A DNA stretch of 64,000 nucleotides from Kalaharituber pfeilii (taxonomy: Eukaryota > Ascomycota > Pezizomycetes > Pezizales > Pezizaceae). The notes below the pieces were generated by a model. That model saw nothing but the letters and a program-made list of their open reading frames with translations, made no database searches and was not told the origin of the DNA. Within the stretch, counting starts at the first letter, position 1. Each line of letters starts with the position of its first letter. The translations under genes were made by a program, and so were the position numbers. Location: positions 1 to 64,000 of the forward strand of contig WHUZ01000042.1 in NCBI GenBank assembly GCA_015179045.1, in the 5' to 3' direction. Positions 21,019-31,920 of the stretch are shown in pieces.

Positions 21019-22713
21019 ATGCGTTTTCCCACCTCCAAACGAACTGCGGCAGCTGTCGCCGCTCTGCTAGCGCTCACTTCCCCCATCTCCGCCGATGGTA
21101 GTTCCCAAATCACCACTACCGAAAAATCGAATATCACGAACGCCAAATCCACTATTTTCGGCTCCAGCTTCAGCGCCACGTGTGGCTGCACACTGCTCTC
21201 CATCTACTCATTCTTTGGGGAATCGGAGGTGTTTTACAGCGGTTCAAGCACTTATGCGAGCGAGACGCAGGGCCAGTTTTGGAGTCAAACCCTGTGGACG
21301 ACTCCGAAGTGTGTCTTTGTGCCGAGGACGGCAAAGGATGTGGCGAAGGGTGTGTTTATTGCGACACTGTGTAGGTCCGAGTTTGGGGTGAGAGGAGGCG
21401 GGCACATGGTGGTAAGTCCCTCGCCCTACTATACATTGCCTGTAATCTGAAGCCGTTTAGCTGATACATATCTCTTAATTGTGTGTTAACAGGTCCCTGG
21501 CTACGCGAGCACCAACGACGGCATCCTGTTCGGACTCAGCAACTTCACTTCCCTCTCCCTCTCTGCGGACAAAACTAGTGTCTTCGTCGGTCCCGGCCTC
21601 CGCTGGGGCCAGGTGTATACCTTCCTCCAGTCCGAAGGCCTCTACGTCCTCGGCGGCCGCCTTGCACATGTCGGTGTCCCTGGCCTGCTGCTCGGCGGTG
21701 GCCTCAACTTCTTCTCGAACAAATACGGCTTTGCCATGGACAACGTCAAATCTTATGAGGTCGTTCTCGCAGACGCAACAATTGTCACTGCGTCCCCGAC
21801 AGAGCACGAAGACCTCTTCTGGGCTCTGCACGGCGGCGCAAATAACTTTGGTATTGTAACGAAGTTCGAGCTCAAGACGCACCCGATAAATAAGATGTAT
21901 GCTGGCTTCGCAACCTTTACTGGCGAAGCAAATTTCGACAAGTTTTACTCCGCTATTGCGAACTTCACAAACTCGGGGTACGACGCGAAGGGCGCTGGAC
22001 TCGTGCCAGTAACCGGTTGGGCTCCCAATTCGCCACCGTTAGGGTACCATGTATTTGCACACGAAGGCAGCGACTCAAACCCGGCCATCTTCCAAGAATT
22101 TGACCAGATCACGTATGACACCACCGACTTTGCCATTCGGGACCCGCCAGTTATATCTCAGATGCTCGATGACGCGGGGCTCATGTCCGCCACGCGGCAC
22201 GCTTTCCGTGTCCAGGCCTCGATTGCTTCTTACGAGGCCCTGAAGATCGCCGACAACACTTTCTTCGAGTATTGCAATAACCTCGCCTCGCTTGGTATCA
22301 CCTCGTTGACGTTCGTCACCCTCGCGGCACAGCCTATCCAAAACACAACAATTGAAGTCGCCGTGAATAATGGCGCCGGGGGGAATTCCTTCGGACTCAG
22401 CGCGAATGACAACTACATCTGGTACGTCATCAACCTAAACTGGGATGATCCTGCCGAAGACGGGCCCATAAACATGTGGTTGGAGAATATGGGCAATGCA
22501 ATGAGCAAGGCATTCCATGACCAGAATTTGGTCGGCAACAACGGCCGGGAGTTCGTGTACATGAATGATGCGCAGGCAGGGCAGGATGCGTTTGCGAGTT
22601 ACGGGGATGCCGAGAGGCAGAGGTTAATCGAAATCAGGCAGCATTATGATCCGGATGGGAAAGTGTTCGGGAAGAATGGGTTGTGTAAGGGTGGGTTCAA
22701 GTTGCCGGTGTAA
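21019..22713 (+). CDS. Secreted FAD-linked oxidoreductase (BBE/VAO family), 2 exons
   Basis: Exons 21019-21411 and 21493-22713 are joined by an 81-nt phase-0 intron (GTAAGT...TTAACAG), giving 537 residues, normal for the family. Residues 1-26 form a signal peptide (hydrophobic 'AAAVAALLALTSPISA'). The FAD-binding domain (PF01565) includes 'VRGGGHMV' with His129, the usual covalent flavin ligand, completed across the splice by 'VPGYASTNDG', then 'GVPGLLLGGGLNFFSNKYG'. The C-terminal BBE-like segment ends 'YDPDGKVFGKNGLCKGGFKL'. Bicovalent relatives have a Cys in the segment that reads 'GRLAHVGVPG' here; none is present, so His-only attachment is inferred. Such enzymes oxidise sugars, alcohols or alkaloid-like compounds outside the cell; the substrate is unknown. 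No biosynthetic cluster surrounds it, only transposon debris. Splicing across the flavin-binding motif makes the intron model secure. Confidence 0.93.
21412..21492 (+). other. Spliceosomal intron in the FAD oxidoreductase gene
   Basis: The 81-nt intron has donor GTAAGT, a possible branch site 'gctgatac', and acceptor TTAACAG. Removal restores the conserved GGGH-x-x-PGYAS motif in one frame, while read-through meets a stop after 12 codons. Confidence 0.9.
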
Positions 22714-22822
22714 ACTGCGCAGCTTTGCTTGGTAAGCAGCTTACGGCGTGGTCAATGGGGGGGCCAGGAACGCTTACATCGATCTTGGAATGGACAAGAT
22801 AAGGGTAACAAGAGAACAGGAT

Positions 22823-22885
22823 GTTTTTTTTTTTTTTTTTTTTTGTCACGTGACCCGCATGCTGCTGTTCGCCATGGCAGGGCGT
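22823..22885 (-). mobile_element. 63-bp LINE T1 tail insertion
   Basis: Poly-T plus 'gtcacgtgacccgcatgctg' and the rest of the T1 end lie between 'aacaggat' duplications (22815-22822, 22886-22893), about 110 bp after the oxidoreductase stop codon. Confidence 0.85.
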
Positions 22886-23127
22886 AACAGGATACGACTT
22901 GTGATGGACCAACGCACAGAATAGGAGCGGGGCTACAGGTTTTAGTGTTTTCGGTTAGGTTAATGACGGATCAATTGGGTTTTTATTTTTTTTTTTGTTT
23001 ACTTGATGATATGTATTCATACCTGTCATGCGCACTGACGTCTGAGTATGTTGTCTCGAACGAGATATAGAAAACGTATAGAGACTTATAGTATAACCTA
23101 TCATAACTACTATGGAAGTTTCAACGT

Positions 23128-23261
23128 TTTTTTTTTTTTTTTTTTTTTCTATTTCACGTGACCCCGCTTGCAGCTGTTCGCCATTTTTTTTTTTTTTTTT
23201 TTCACGTGACCCCGCATGCAGCTGTTCGCCAAGGCAGGGCAGCTGTTCGCCATGGCAGGGC
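23128..23261 (-). mobile_element. LINE T1 tail with a second T1 tail nested inside it
   Basis: The outer insertion is bounded by 'gaagtttcaacgt' (23115-23127, 23262-23274). Within it, a second tail (23184-23239) is bounded by '(c)agctgttcgcca' (23171-23183, 23240-23252), a duplication made from T1 tail sequence itself. So one tail copy landed in another. Confidence 0.88.
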
Positions 23262-23528
23262 GAAGTTTCAACGTGGTTAGGAGGCCGACTTAGCCCACAT
23301 CATCTTAGTTGTGAAACTGTACTTCATGACTCTGGTTATTATCTCATCAGCTAATTAGACCCTATGAACCAGGTATTTTTATTTTTTTTTTTTTTTTTTA
23401 AATCACATAACCCCGCTTGTATCATAGCCCGGAGACAGGCTAAACTAACTCTCTACGTACATGGCCCCCACGCGCCGTCGCCCCCGCTCTCCTAGCTTCT
23501 AGAAGTTGACCCCGCATTCTCCTACCTT

Positions 23529-26500
23529 CTAGAACTTGACCCCAGCGAAGAAATTCTCTAAAACGTCATACTCCTCCCCATTCTCCACCTTTCTTTTCCA
23601 ATCCTTTTCCATGTCGCTCCACTTCCCAAAACCTTCTGGGCGGTTCTCCTGACTTCTGCATCGGAAAGCGAGATGCTCCCCCGTTTGCACCTCCCCACAC
23701 CTGCACTGTCGCAAACCTGGGGAGGACCTTGGCATTGCACGTGACCTGGAAGGAAGGCTAGGGGAGAGGGTACTAGAAGGTTCGGCGGGTTGAAGAACCG
23801 GGAGACTACCAAAAGAGGAAGTGGGTACTTGAGAATTACGGGTATATCAAGAGGGCGGGGAGGAGGCCTTCTCTGTAACACAAGAGCATAGCACAACAAT
23901 ACAATCACCGTGGCAAGGTTGTCCAGTCGCAATGCAGTGAAGTTTGATGTCGCCACCCTACTCCACTCCATGACCTTTCCTCCTCCAAAGCCCTCCACTT
24001 TTCTCTTCTCCTTCCTCCACGCCTTCACCCTCTGGCGCACCCCACTTCCGGTGGCCACCTCCTTCCCCTGCATCACCGTCCCCTTCTTCGCCCACTCATC
24101 CGCCTTCTCATTTCCTGCAATCCCAATTATTTAGTGGTTATCAGCTTTGCGTTACGTTCCGTTCCGTTAGGTAACCCCTGTCAACCCGCTAAGCCCAAAT
24201 GAGAGGAGGGTCGCTGATGTCCCCCGCGTAACCTACGTTACCGTCACGTTCCGTAACATCAACATGCCCCGCATATCGGAGAGAGCCAAAATCGAACAGG
24301 TAGTCACGACAGCAATCGAGACTCATGCCATATCTATGCTACTTAATTCAGATACCAGAGGGGGTAGCAGAGCATGGAGTAACAGCTCGTGAACTTGCTG
24401 TGGTTGTAGCAGACGGTTGCTGGCTCATGATGGTAGAAACTGGAGAGCTTTCATGCGTAGATTGGTGATGCTCATGAAGTGGTAGACACGTGCTTATGCA
24501 TATGCATCCATGTGTTGCTGATTTAGGTAAAGACCGGTCAAAGGCCCCTGTAGTCAGCTAAAAAACCAGGCGCATATCCTTGGCGTTACCCAAAGTTACG
24601 CGACGATTTGGCTACGTGATCATGGTTACGTTGCGTAACGAAGATCGGCTGTCTCACGTTACGAAATCAGCCAATCAGAGCATTTGCTTATGTCATGTAA
24701 CCTCACGTAACGGTTACGTGACGCAAAGCTGATAACCCTTAATGTGAGCCTTGACCCACATCAGTTTCGCGTCCCCTCCCTTCTTCTTCCTCCTCGCCAC
24801 GGCATCCACCACTCTCCTCACATCCCCTTTTCCTCCCTGCCTGCCTTCTGGATTGCCATGACGGCGGCCTCAGAGTCCAAACAGATCAGTACAGGACCTC
24901 CTCCTCCACACTCTCCAGCGCCTTTCTCACTCCCCTCACCTCCCCATCGAACACCGTCGCCGTTCTCCCCACCACCCCCGCCACCGCCCCCCACACTCCT
25001 GCTCCCACCTTGCTGTCCTCGATCTTGCTGCCGTCGGAGAAAAGGACTGCCCTTTTTCTTCCGGCTTCCCCGATCGCGGCTTCCCACTCCCCCCTCGTCT
25101 CCACTTCTCCTTTCCGCCTCTCCACCACTTCCACCTCCACCTTCTCACACCCCCTCCCCACGAGATCTCCTCCCCCTCCTCCGAGAACCTCGCCCACTGA
25201 CCTTGCCAGCGGTCCAGCACTGCTTCATACCCCTCATTCTCGACCACCGCCCACTGCACCCCCCAGTCTCTCCAGTTTCTCGCCTCCTCTCTCTCCTCAC
25301 TCCCTCCGAAGTCGCCCGTGCAAAGCTCCGCCAGCTCTGACGGCACCTCCACCTCCCGGACGATCGCTCTCGCTTGCGCGCCATCCAGGACCGTCTCCAC
25401 GTCTTCCACTCCGCAAACCGCATTCACCCCTTCCACCCCGGCACCTCTCCCCCCTCCAGCTGCTCTCTTCAAAACTTGCAGCTGTAATCGCTCCATCTCC
25501 TCCTTCCACTCCTTCTGGCCTCTCCACCCAATCTCACTCCCCCCACATCGCCACCGCCCTCACCATCCCTGTGTATGCCTGCCGCCAGCTCCGTGGTGAC
25601 ATCCCCCAGTCCCGGTTTCCCAGTCCTGAGAGTGCCCCCGCCAGCCTCCTCGCCCTACTCAGCCTATTTCGCCAATGCGCACTGAAGGTCAGCCTCTCAT
25701 CGAAAATGACTCCCAGCCACTTCAGCATCTCCCCTCCTTCTTCCACCTTTTCCCCACTCCGAAATTTATCATCTCCCACTTCGACTCCTCCAGCGGGATC
25801 TGATCTTCTTCCGCCACCTCCGCCATTGCCACCTTCACTTTCTCCCTGAGCCGCCCCATGTCCCAGTACCCGTGCCAGTCCAGGACCGTTGCTGCCAGGT
25901 CGTCGACATACGATGGCAACTTCTACCTCCGCCCCCATCGCCACCCCCCTCAGCCTTCTCCCCATCTTCTCAATGGTGGGTGCCATGAAGATGAGGAAGA
26001 TGACCGGTGACAGTGGTGACCCTTGCGGAACCCCCACGTTCGACCTGCCCCTCCCTTTCTCCTCGCCATCCCACCACACTCCGAACTCCCTGCCTCCCAT
26101 AAACTCCTCCAGCCACCTCCGCTTCTTTCTCACCCCTTCGCTCCCCCTCTCCTCAATCCTTCCCAGGACCACCTCCTTCCTTACGATGTTAAAGCCTCCT
26201 TTGACATCCGCCGTCACCCACGCAGCTCTCCCCCCCCTGTGCAGGCACCTCTGCACCTTTGTCACCGCCCTCGCCATCGCCTGGATCGCATTCCTCCCCT
26301 TGCGTGCTCCCAGCTGGAGCCTGTGGAAGAGTCGGTCTTCTTTCTGCAGCCTGCTGGCCATGACTTTCTCCCCGATCTTCCCGATACAATTAATCAGGTT
26401 GATTGGCCTCCACGCTTTCGCCGTCTTGATATCCTTGCCTGGCTTCGGTATCATGACGACCCTCATCTCTCTCCACTCCGCCGGGGTTCTGTTCCGGATC

Positions 26501-27903
26501 CAGTTTTCGGCGATCTCCCTCACTAACTCATCTCCGATGGGAGTCTTCAGGGCAGCTTTGATCAATCGGTATCCGATTCCGTCAGGTCCCGGTGCCGAAT
26601 TGTTTTTGGTGCCCTGCAACGCAGCCCTCACTTCCTCTTCTACTCTCTCCCTCTCCCTCTCGTCCTCCTCCCCCTCCGCTTCCCCCTCCCCCTCCTCCTC
26701 CCACGCCTCTGCCTCCCCCTCTTCCCTCCACGCAAAATTCCTCTCCACCAGCGCTCTCACCTTCTCTCCGTCCCCTCCAACTCCCTCCCCTCCTCATCTT
26801 CCAACCTTCCCATCCTCTCCTTTCCTCCGAAAGGGTCCTTCGCCACCCTCACCACCCTCCACGGGTCGCTATACCCTTCCTCTTCTACGAACTCCCTCCA
26901 GCACTTCTTCTTCTCCTCCCGGATCTTCCACTTCATCCTTTGCACCGCCGCCTTCCAACCCCTCACCCTCTCCCCCTCCGTCAACCTCGCTCTGGCCCCT
27001 ATCCCCCCCCGTGCCAGCCTGTTGACTTCTTTCCTCATCTCCTCTATCTCTTCTGTCCACCACCTCTTGCTCCTCCCCCCCACTCTCACCTCTTTCTCTA
27101 GGGACCTCTTCCACCTTTTCAGCCTCTCGTATGCGGTCCCCTCCCCCCACCCTCTCCAACCACTCCTTCCTTTCCTCCTCCCCCCACTTCCCCCCCCACC
27201 CCTCCACCCCCTCTTCCATCCTCTCCCAGTCAACCCTCACTACCCTGTTCTCCCCTCCTTCCACCTCCCCTCCCCCCTGAATTCTACCACCAGCCCCGAG
27301 TGGTCCGACCCCACATCCACCAGGCCTACCTGGTCTACCGTCACTCCCTTACCCACACCAAGTCGATCCTCGACTCTCTCAACCTCCCCTCCACCTCCCT
27401 CCTCCACGTTGCTTCTCTTCTCCCACCAAGGTGGAAGCCAGCCCCCTCCATCCTCTCCCTCAGAATCCTGCCCCTCCCACTCTCCTCCACCCCTTCCAGA
27501 CTCCACGCCGGGCTGTGCACGTTCCAGTCCCCCACTAGGACGCACCTGCCCTGCACCTCCAGCACTCCTTCCAGCCACCTCTCAAACTCCTCGTTCCTCC
27601 ATCTCCCGTCTACATATACCCCCCCTACTGCCACCCCCTCCCTCTCTCCCCATACTACATTCTCGTCGCCCCTCCTCCCCCCCCTCCCCTCTCCCGCTCC
27701 CATCCTACCACCCTCGCCTCCTTCCCGACCCCCCCGATCCTCTTCAGGCTCGGGTGCCTCCCCACTTTCCATCCCCCCGCTTCTTCCCTTTTCCACACTT
27801 CTCCCTCAAAACCCAAGTCCCACCCTTCCTTGAAGACGGTCTCCCTCCACACGTGCCCAACCAGGCTACTCCCTCCCACGTTCAGGTACCCTACCTTCAC
27901 CAT
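23529..27903 (-). pseudogene. LINE ORF2: endonuclease, reverse transcriptase, RNase H (frameshifted)
   Basis: The start ATG at 27901-27903 overlaps the ORF1 stop in the 7-base string ATGGTGA. In order: an APE-like endonuclease ('KVGYLNVGGSSL', 'VLVGDWNVHSPAWS', 'SRIDLVWV', 'VGSDHSGLVV'); reverse transcriptase ('NNSAPGPDGIGY', 'VVMIPKPGKDIKTAKAWRPI', 'DVKGGFN', 'GVPQGSPLSPVIFLIFM', then after a frameshift 'YVDDLAATVLDW'); RNase H ('LFSDGSKIEDSKVGAGVW', 'CLDSEAAVMAIQKAG'); and a C-terminal zinc motif 'CRCGEVQTGEHLAFRC'. The domain order is that of the Tad1 clade. Frame changes occur at least near 27700, 26770, 25900 and 25100, and two insertions split the RNase H/C-terminal part. Non-functional. 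Confidence 0.85.
24134..24738. mobile_element. Harbinger-like MITE with TTA target duplication
   Basis: The 605-bp insertion within the LINE RNase H region has ends G(T/G)GGTTATCAGCTTTGCGT in inverted orientation and TTA at 24131-24133 and 24739-24741. The related LINE at 8391-10089 shows the uninterrupted reading. The arms are rich in 'cgtaacg' strings. No transposase. A TTA duplication is characteristic of PIF/Harbinger. Confidence 0.75.
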
Positions 27904-28743
27904 GATGCGCTTGGTACCCCACTGCTCTCAGCCTCCCACTCATCACGAGGCGCTCTCCCGAATATGTCTCCCAACTCAATGGTAGGTCGGTGTTTGGACC
28001 CTTCCAAATCACTTCTCGCATCTATCTCCATCCTCTCCCCTCCCCTCCTCTCCCTCAAGAAACCTCCTAACCTTGCCGCGTCTTCATCCCAGTTCTCTAA
28101 CAGGACTCTGGATAACTTCACCCCGGTCTCCTTCATTCCTGCCTCCTTCTCCTTGCCCTTCCCCCCCTCTACTACCTTCACTGCTTTGCTTCCCTCCTCT
28201 TGCTTCTTCTTCATCGGTGTCTCTTCTACCCTCTCCCTCTTCTGGCTCTGGTTTGGAGTCACCGGTTTCGGTCTCTCTGGACAGAATCTCGCAATGTGGC
28301 CCCACATGCCACATGCGTAGCACGCCATCTGGCCCTTCTGGAATCTGCATTCTCTCGCCAGATGCCCCTTCTTTCCGCACCTGTAACAGCCCGTCCCCTG
28401 GCTCCCCTGGCTGCTCCCCTGCGTTCCTTTCACCTGCACCTGCACCTGTTGACCTGCTCCTGGAAAAGCCACCGCCACCCTCGGTGGGATGGATTGCCCC
28501 CCTGGATACACATCCACCCTCTGCTGCTGCTGTCCCTGCTGCTGTCCCTGCTGTCCTGCCCCTGCTGCCGCCATATTGGCGTAGCTCGTCCGCCCATCCG
28601 CCTGCATGTGCACTCCTGGTCGGTACCTTTCTACCGCTCTTCTCTGTCCCCTCCACACTAACCCCTTCTTCAGCACCTTCACCGCCTCATCTGCATTCAC
28701 CACCTCGAACTTTAGCTGCGACACCCTCGGCGGACCCATAGAT

Positions 28744-29942
28744 TTTTTTTTTTTTTTTATTTCATTAATCGCATGCCGCCCTAAGGGCTATGGCGATGTT
28801 TAGTTACATAACAAAATTCATACGAAATTCACGCCGCCCGCTCCAGAGTTACTCCCCTCCTGCCCACTCTAAAATTTCCCGCACGTTCCTCCCCTTGTCA
28901 ATCTGTCTTATTCCTTCCGCCCCCCCGCATTTCCTAGCCCATGCCTTGCAGTCTTGCCGTACGTGTTCCCAATTCTCTGGGGCCTCCCCACACCATTGGC
29001 ATTCCGGTGATTCGGCTTTCCCTATGTGGTATCTCCATTCTTTCAGTCCCTTATTTCCTAAGATCCCCGCCAGCGTTGAGAGGTATCGCCTTCGGTCCGC
29101 GATTTGCAGAGGTCGGTAGTTCAGACCCGCCTGCTTTCTCTCCGTGGCTCGCAGTGCCTTATACTCTTGTCTTATACCTGCTTCTGTTACGGTTTCGTCT
29201 TCGTATTGTAGCGCTGTGCCGACTTTAGCCGCCCAGTCTGCCTCCGTGTTCCCTTTCACCCCCTTGTGGCTTTTCACCCATATCACCGCCAGGTCTAGGT
29301 CCCCTTTCGCTATCCGGTCCTCCCACCTCTTCCTTACCAGAGTGGATGCTCCGTCGACCGTGGGGTCCCCTTTCCCTATTCTCCGTAGTCTCGCTATCGC
29401 CGTTTGTGAGTCGGTGATTATTAGCAATTCGCCTTGTTGTTCCATTGCTTCGCTTATTGCTATCAGCTCGCCGTCGTTCACCGTACTCCTCCGACCTAGG
29501 AAAAGTGATGTGGAACCCGTCTGGTGGTATACTCCTGCGCCCGTGCTTTCTTCGATTCTACTCCCGTCCGTGTACACACCCTGCCACCCTTCGTCGATTT
29601 CCTTTTCCAGGATTTTCTCCCATTCTTCCCTGTCCAGGTCGCTCGGGTGTGTCGGATGTATGTAGATCGGCAGGGGGTCATTATGTCGTAGATCTCCCCT
29701 CAGGTACCGGGTATCCTGGTCTTCGAGTGTCATCTCCCCGGGGAATCTTAGTGCACGTGCCTCCACCCGTTCCCCTTCTCCTTTGACGAACGTGTGTATT
29801 GATTCCAAGTTGACTATCCCTTCTACTATTGGTCTTCTTGTTCCCCAAGGGGCTCCGGAGATGTCTCTTGCCACCGTGTACTGCCACTTTTCGAGGTCCG
29901 TAGCTTTGATTCCGCGGGTGCTCCCTTCGCGTAGTTCCTCCA
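28744..29942 (-). mobile_element. 5'-truncated LINE of family T2 inside ORF1 of the T1 LINE
   Basis: The 12-bp duplication 'ggacccatagat' occurs at 28732-28743 and 29943-29954. Poly-A (plus-strand T run) and the T2 tail 'gcatgccgccctaagggcta' lie at the left end, and the 5' truncation falls in front of RNase H. It provides the link between the T2 tail and an RNase H-bearing LINE distinct from the T1 LINE. Confidence 0.92.
28849..29874 (-). pseudogene. T2 LINE RNase H and C-terminal zinc motif (open frame)
   Basis: The 341-residue frame is uninterrupted. An N-terminal connection region is followed by RNase H with 'GVYTDGSRIEESTGAGVY', 'VNDGELIAISEAMEQ', 'LLIITDSQTAIARLRR' and 'VIWVKSHKGVKGNTEADWAA'. 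The C-terminal zinc motif is 'CQWCGEAPENWEHVRQDC'. The frame extends to the truncation point at 29942. Without reverse transcriptase it is not an autonomous product. Similar but diverged pieces are at 46230-46944 and 59657-60035. Confidence 0.85.
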
Positions 29943-31048
29943 GGACCCATAGATGGCGCTACTCCAAAGCGCACTGGTGGTCTCGACCTAAACTTGACAT
30001 CCGGGTTCTCCTCCTTCAGCTTTCTCCTCATCACCTCCACCTCTCCCCTCCCGTCCTCATAATCCGCCCCCTTCATCACTAGAGGGACCGCATCCTTGTT
30101 GTGAACCTCCACCCTTAGGAGATCCTCACCAAAGATCAGCCTCATCCATGCACCGAATTTCTCCATTACCTCCTTTGCTTTCTCCTCCTCCCGAATGTCC
30201 ACCAGCAGCCAGACCCTCTCGTACTTCGACGCCGCTGGATTCCTCGTCACCTGTGTTACCCTCCACCCCCTCTCTCCCTCCACCTTCGCCGATGTCTCCC
30301 AAAGAGATTCACACCTCTTCAGGAGGACGTCCCTCTCTTCTGTCCCCTCCGTTCCATATGGTACCGGCTTCGCATGTACCGTCCTCAGCATCCTCTTCCA
30401 CAGCTTCTTCCCCCTTACCACTATCCAGTTCTCCCCCTCAATCCTCTTCTCCGCCTCCTTTGCCGCCTTCTCCTCCTCCTCCTTCAGCTTCCTCTCCTTC
30501 TCCTCCAGGGCTGCCACCTCCTCCTGTGACCCCGCCGGCATCTCCATCACCTCTGCCCACTTCCTCAGCACCTGTGCTCTCTCCACCGCCTTCCTCCGCT
30601 CCTCTGCTACCCTCTTCTTGCTCTCCTCCTCTGCTTTTCTCCACCTTTCCTCCTCCCTCTTCTTTCTCTTCTCCGTCTCCTCCTGGAGCTTCCTGATCTC
30701 CCGAATCTCTGCTTCTCTTTTTCTCTTTTTCTCCTCCTCTCTTTTAGAAGGAAAACAAAATCTTTGACGTTCGAGTACACAGATTACAATGTTACAACGC
30801 TCAATGTAATGCCACAATAAATTTGTAGTGGCTACTTTTTACACGTCAGTTACATATCGATTTTTATACCAAGAGCCTAGCCAAGTGTCATGGAAGTGGT
30901 GCGTAACTTCGGCACTGGAAATGATACTCTTTCTGAATGTTCGGATTTGACTTCATGTTAGCAGATCAAAGGATATTTCTGAAACTTTTCCCTTGTTGGC
31001 GGAATTAGTTCAGCAAAGTATGCGATGGACGTAGGTACCATGATATCA

Positions 31049-31109
31049 TCGCCATAGCCCATAGGGCGGCATGCGATTAATGATATTAAAAAAAAAAAAA
31101 AAAAAAAAA
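31049..31109 (+). mobile_element. 61-bp LINE T2 tail (shared with B')
   Basis: 'tcgccatagcccatagggcg' and the rest of the tail plus poly-A lie between 13-bp duplications 'taccatgatatca' (31036-31048, 31110-31122). The same insertion at 43592-43646 shows it predates the B/B' duplication. Confidence 0.9.
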
Positions 31110-31564
31110 TACCATGATATCAAACATTGCCACACTCTCCGGGAAGAAGGCGCTCGGTAATTGTGTGCCACGATGCCCTGTTCTTCCTCCCTCGCCCGAA
31201 GGGAGTTAGAAGGCAGGATTGGAATGGTGGCTCTCAAGCCCGTGACAGTATCTCGAAATCCATACAGCATCCTTCCACAGCACCTATGGAACTTGCTGTG
31301 GTGACGGCGACGGAATGGGTTAAGGCAAGCTTGGCATGGATAAGGTAGCACGTGGAGATAAGGGCAGCACGTGAGGCGATATCATATATGTAGACTTCCT
31401 GTACTGTAGCACATACAATCAACAACCTTCTCTTCTCTTCATTTTCGCTCCCGCGCTTTCGCACTCGCACTCGCATTTAGTCATACGTTCGTTCCGCCAG
31501 TTCTCACCGTTCCGGTCCATCGCAAGGCAATAGTTGATACTATCTGTCTATCTTACATTGCTTC

Positions 31565-31795
31565 TTTTTTTTTTTTTTTTTTAATATCATTACTCGCGTG
31601 CCGCCCTATGGGCTATGGCGAGGTTTAAGTACACAAGGGGAAAATTGAATTCAAAGAAAAGGAAAGAAATATGTTTGAGAACAAGGAAAAGGAAAGGGGA
31701 AGTATGTCTGGGGGCGAGGAAAAGAGAAGTGTAGTATGTCTGAACGCTGAACCGAAGTAAACGTTGGAAAAATGAAATGTCTCTTGAAATATCTC
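31565..31795 (-). mobile_element. LINE T2 3' end, minus orientation
   Basis: A T run at about 31565-31582 is followed by 'aatatcattactcgcgtgcc' and the rest of the T2 end plus about 160 bp of 3' UTR-like sequence. The possible target duplication 'ttgcttc' (31558-31564, 31796-31802) is short, so the right boundary is less sure. Confidence 0.6.
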
Positions 31796-31920
31796 TTGCT
31801 TCAATCGTCGGAACACCAGTCTAGAAGTTCCACCAGTGTGTCTCTGTCTCCGGAACTTGCTTCGCAATAGGGTCGTTGAGCTAGATACTTATCTTTGCAA
31901 AGCGGAATGGGGATGTAGTC

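Larger units (their letters stand above)
27897..30755 (-). pseudogene. LINE ORF1 (coiled coil + two CCHC knuckles), split by a T2 LINE
   Basis: The N-terminal half (30755-29943) is a strongly charged coiled coil (KREEEKKRKREAEIREIRKL type) followed by an RRM-like core. The C-terminal half (28743-27897) begins 'SMGPPRVSQLKFEVVNADEA' and contains two zinc knuckles, CYRCGKKGHLAREC and CYACGMWGHIARFC, then ends in TGA. The halves are contiguous once the 1199-bp insertion at 28744-29942 and one copy of its 12-bp duplication are ignored. ORF1 proteins bind the LINE RNA in cytoplasmic RNPs. Apart from the insertion the frame looks open, so this interruption may be relatively recent. Confidence 0.82.
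23375..30760 (-). mobile_element. Near-full-length Tad1-like LINE (T1 family), multiply interrupted
   Basis: On the minus strand: a 5' end near 30760 where block B begins, ORF1 (30755 to 27897), ORF2 (27903 to 23529), a 3' UTR with T1-type sequence, and poly-A (plus-strand T run at 23375-23400). It is interrupted by a LINE T2 copy inside ORF1 (28744-29942), a Harbinger-like MITE inside RNase H (24134-24738) and a replacement near 23718-23930. No target duplication was found around the whole element. Several frameshifts disable ORF2. It is the probable source type for the T1 tails seen elsewhere. Confidence 0.85.

Noticed and set aside
24744..28741. Long plus-strand Pro/Ser-rich open frames opposite the LINE (for example 25889-27025 and 27022-28320)
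   Set aside because: They are antisense shadows of the GC-rich minus-strand ORF1 and ORF2. The composition is low-complexity, and the minus strand carries the RT, endonuclease, RNase H and CCHC motifs.
29681..30817. Single 378-codon frame joining a coiled-coil ORF1 to an RNase H element
   Set aside because: The 12-bp duplication at 28732-28743 and 29943-29954 shows a nested insertion, so this is not a fusion gene.
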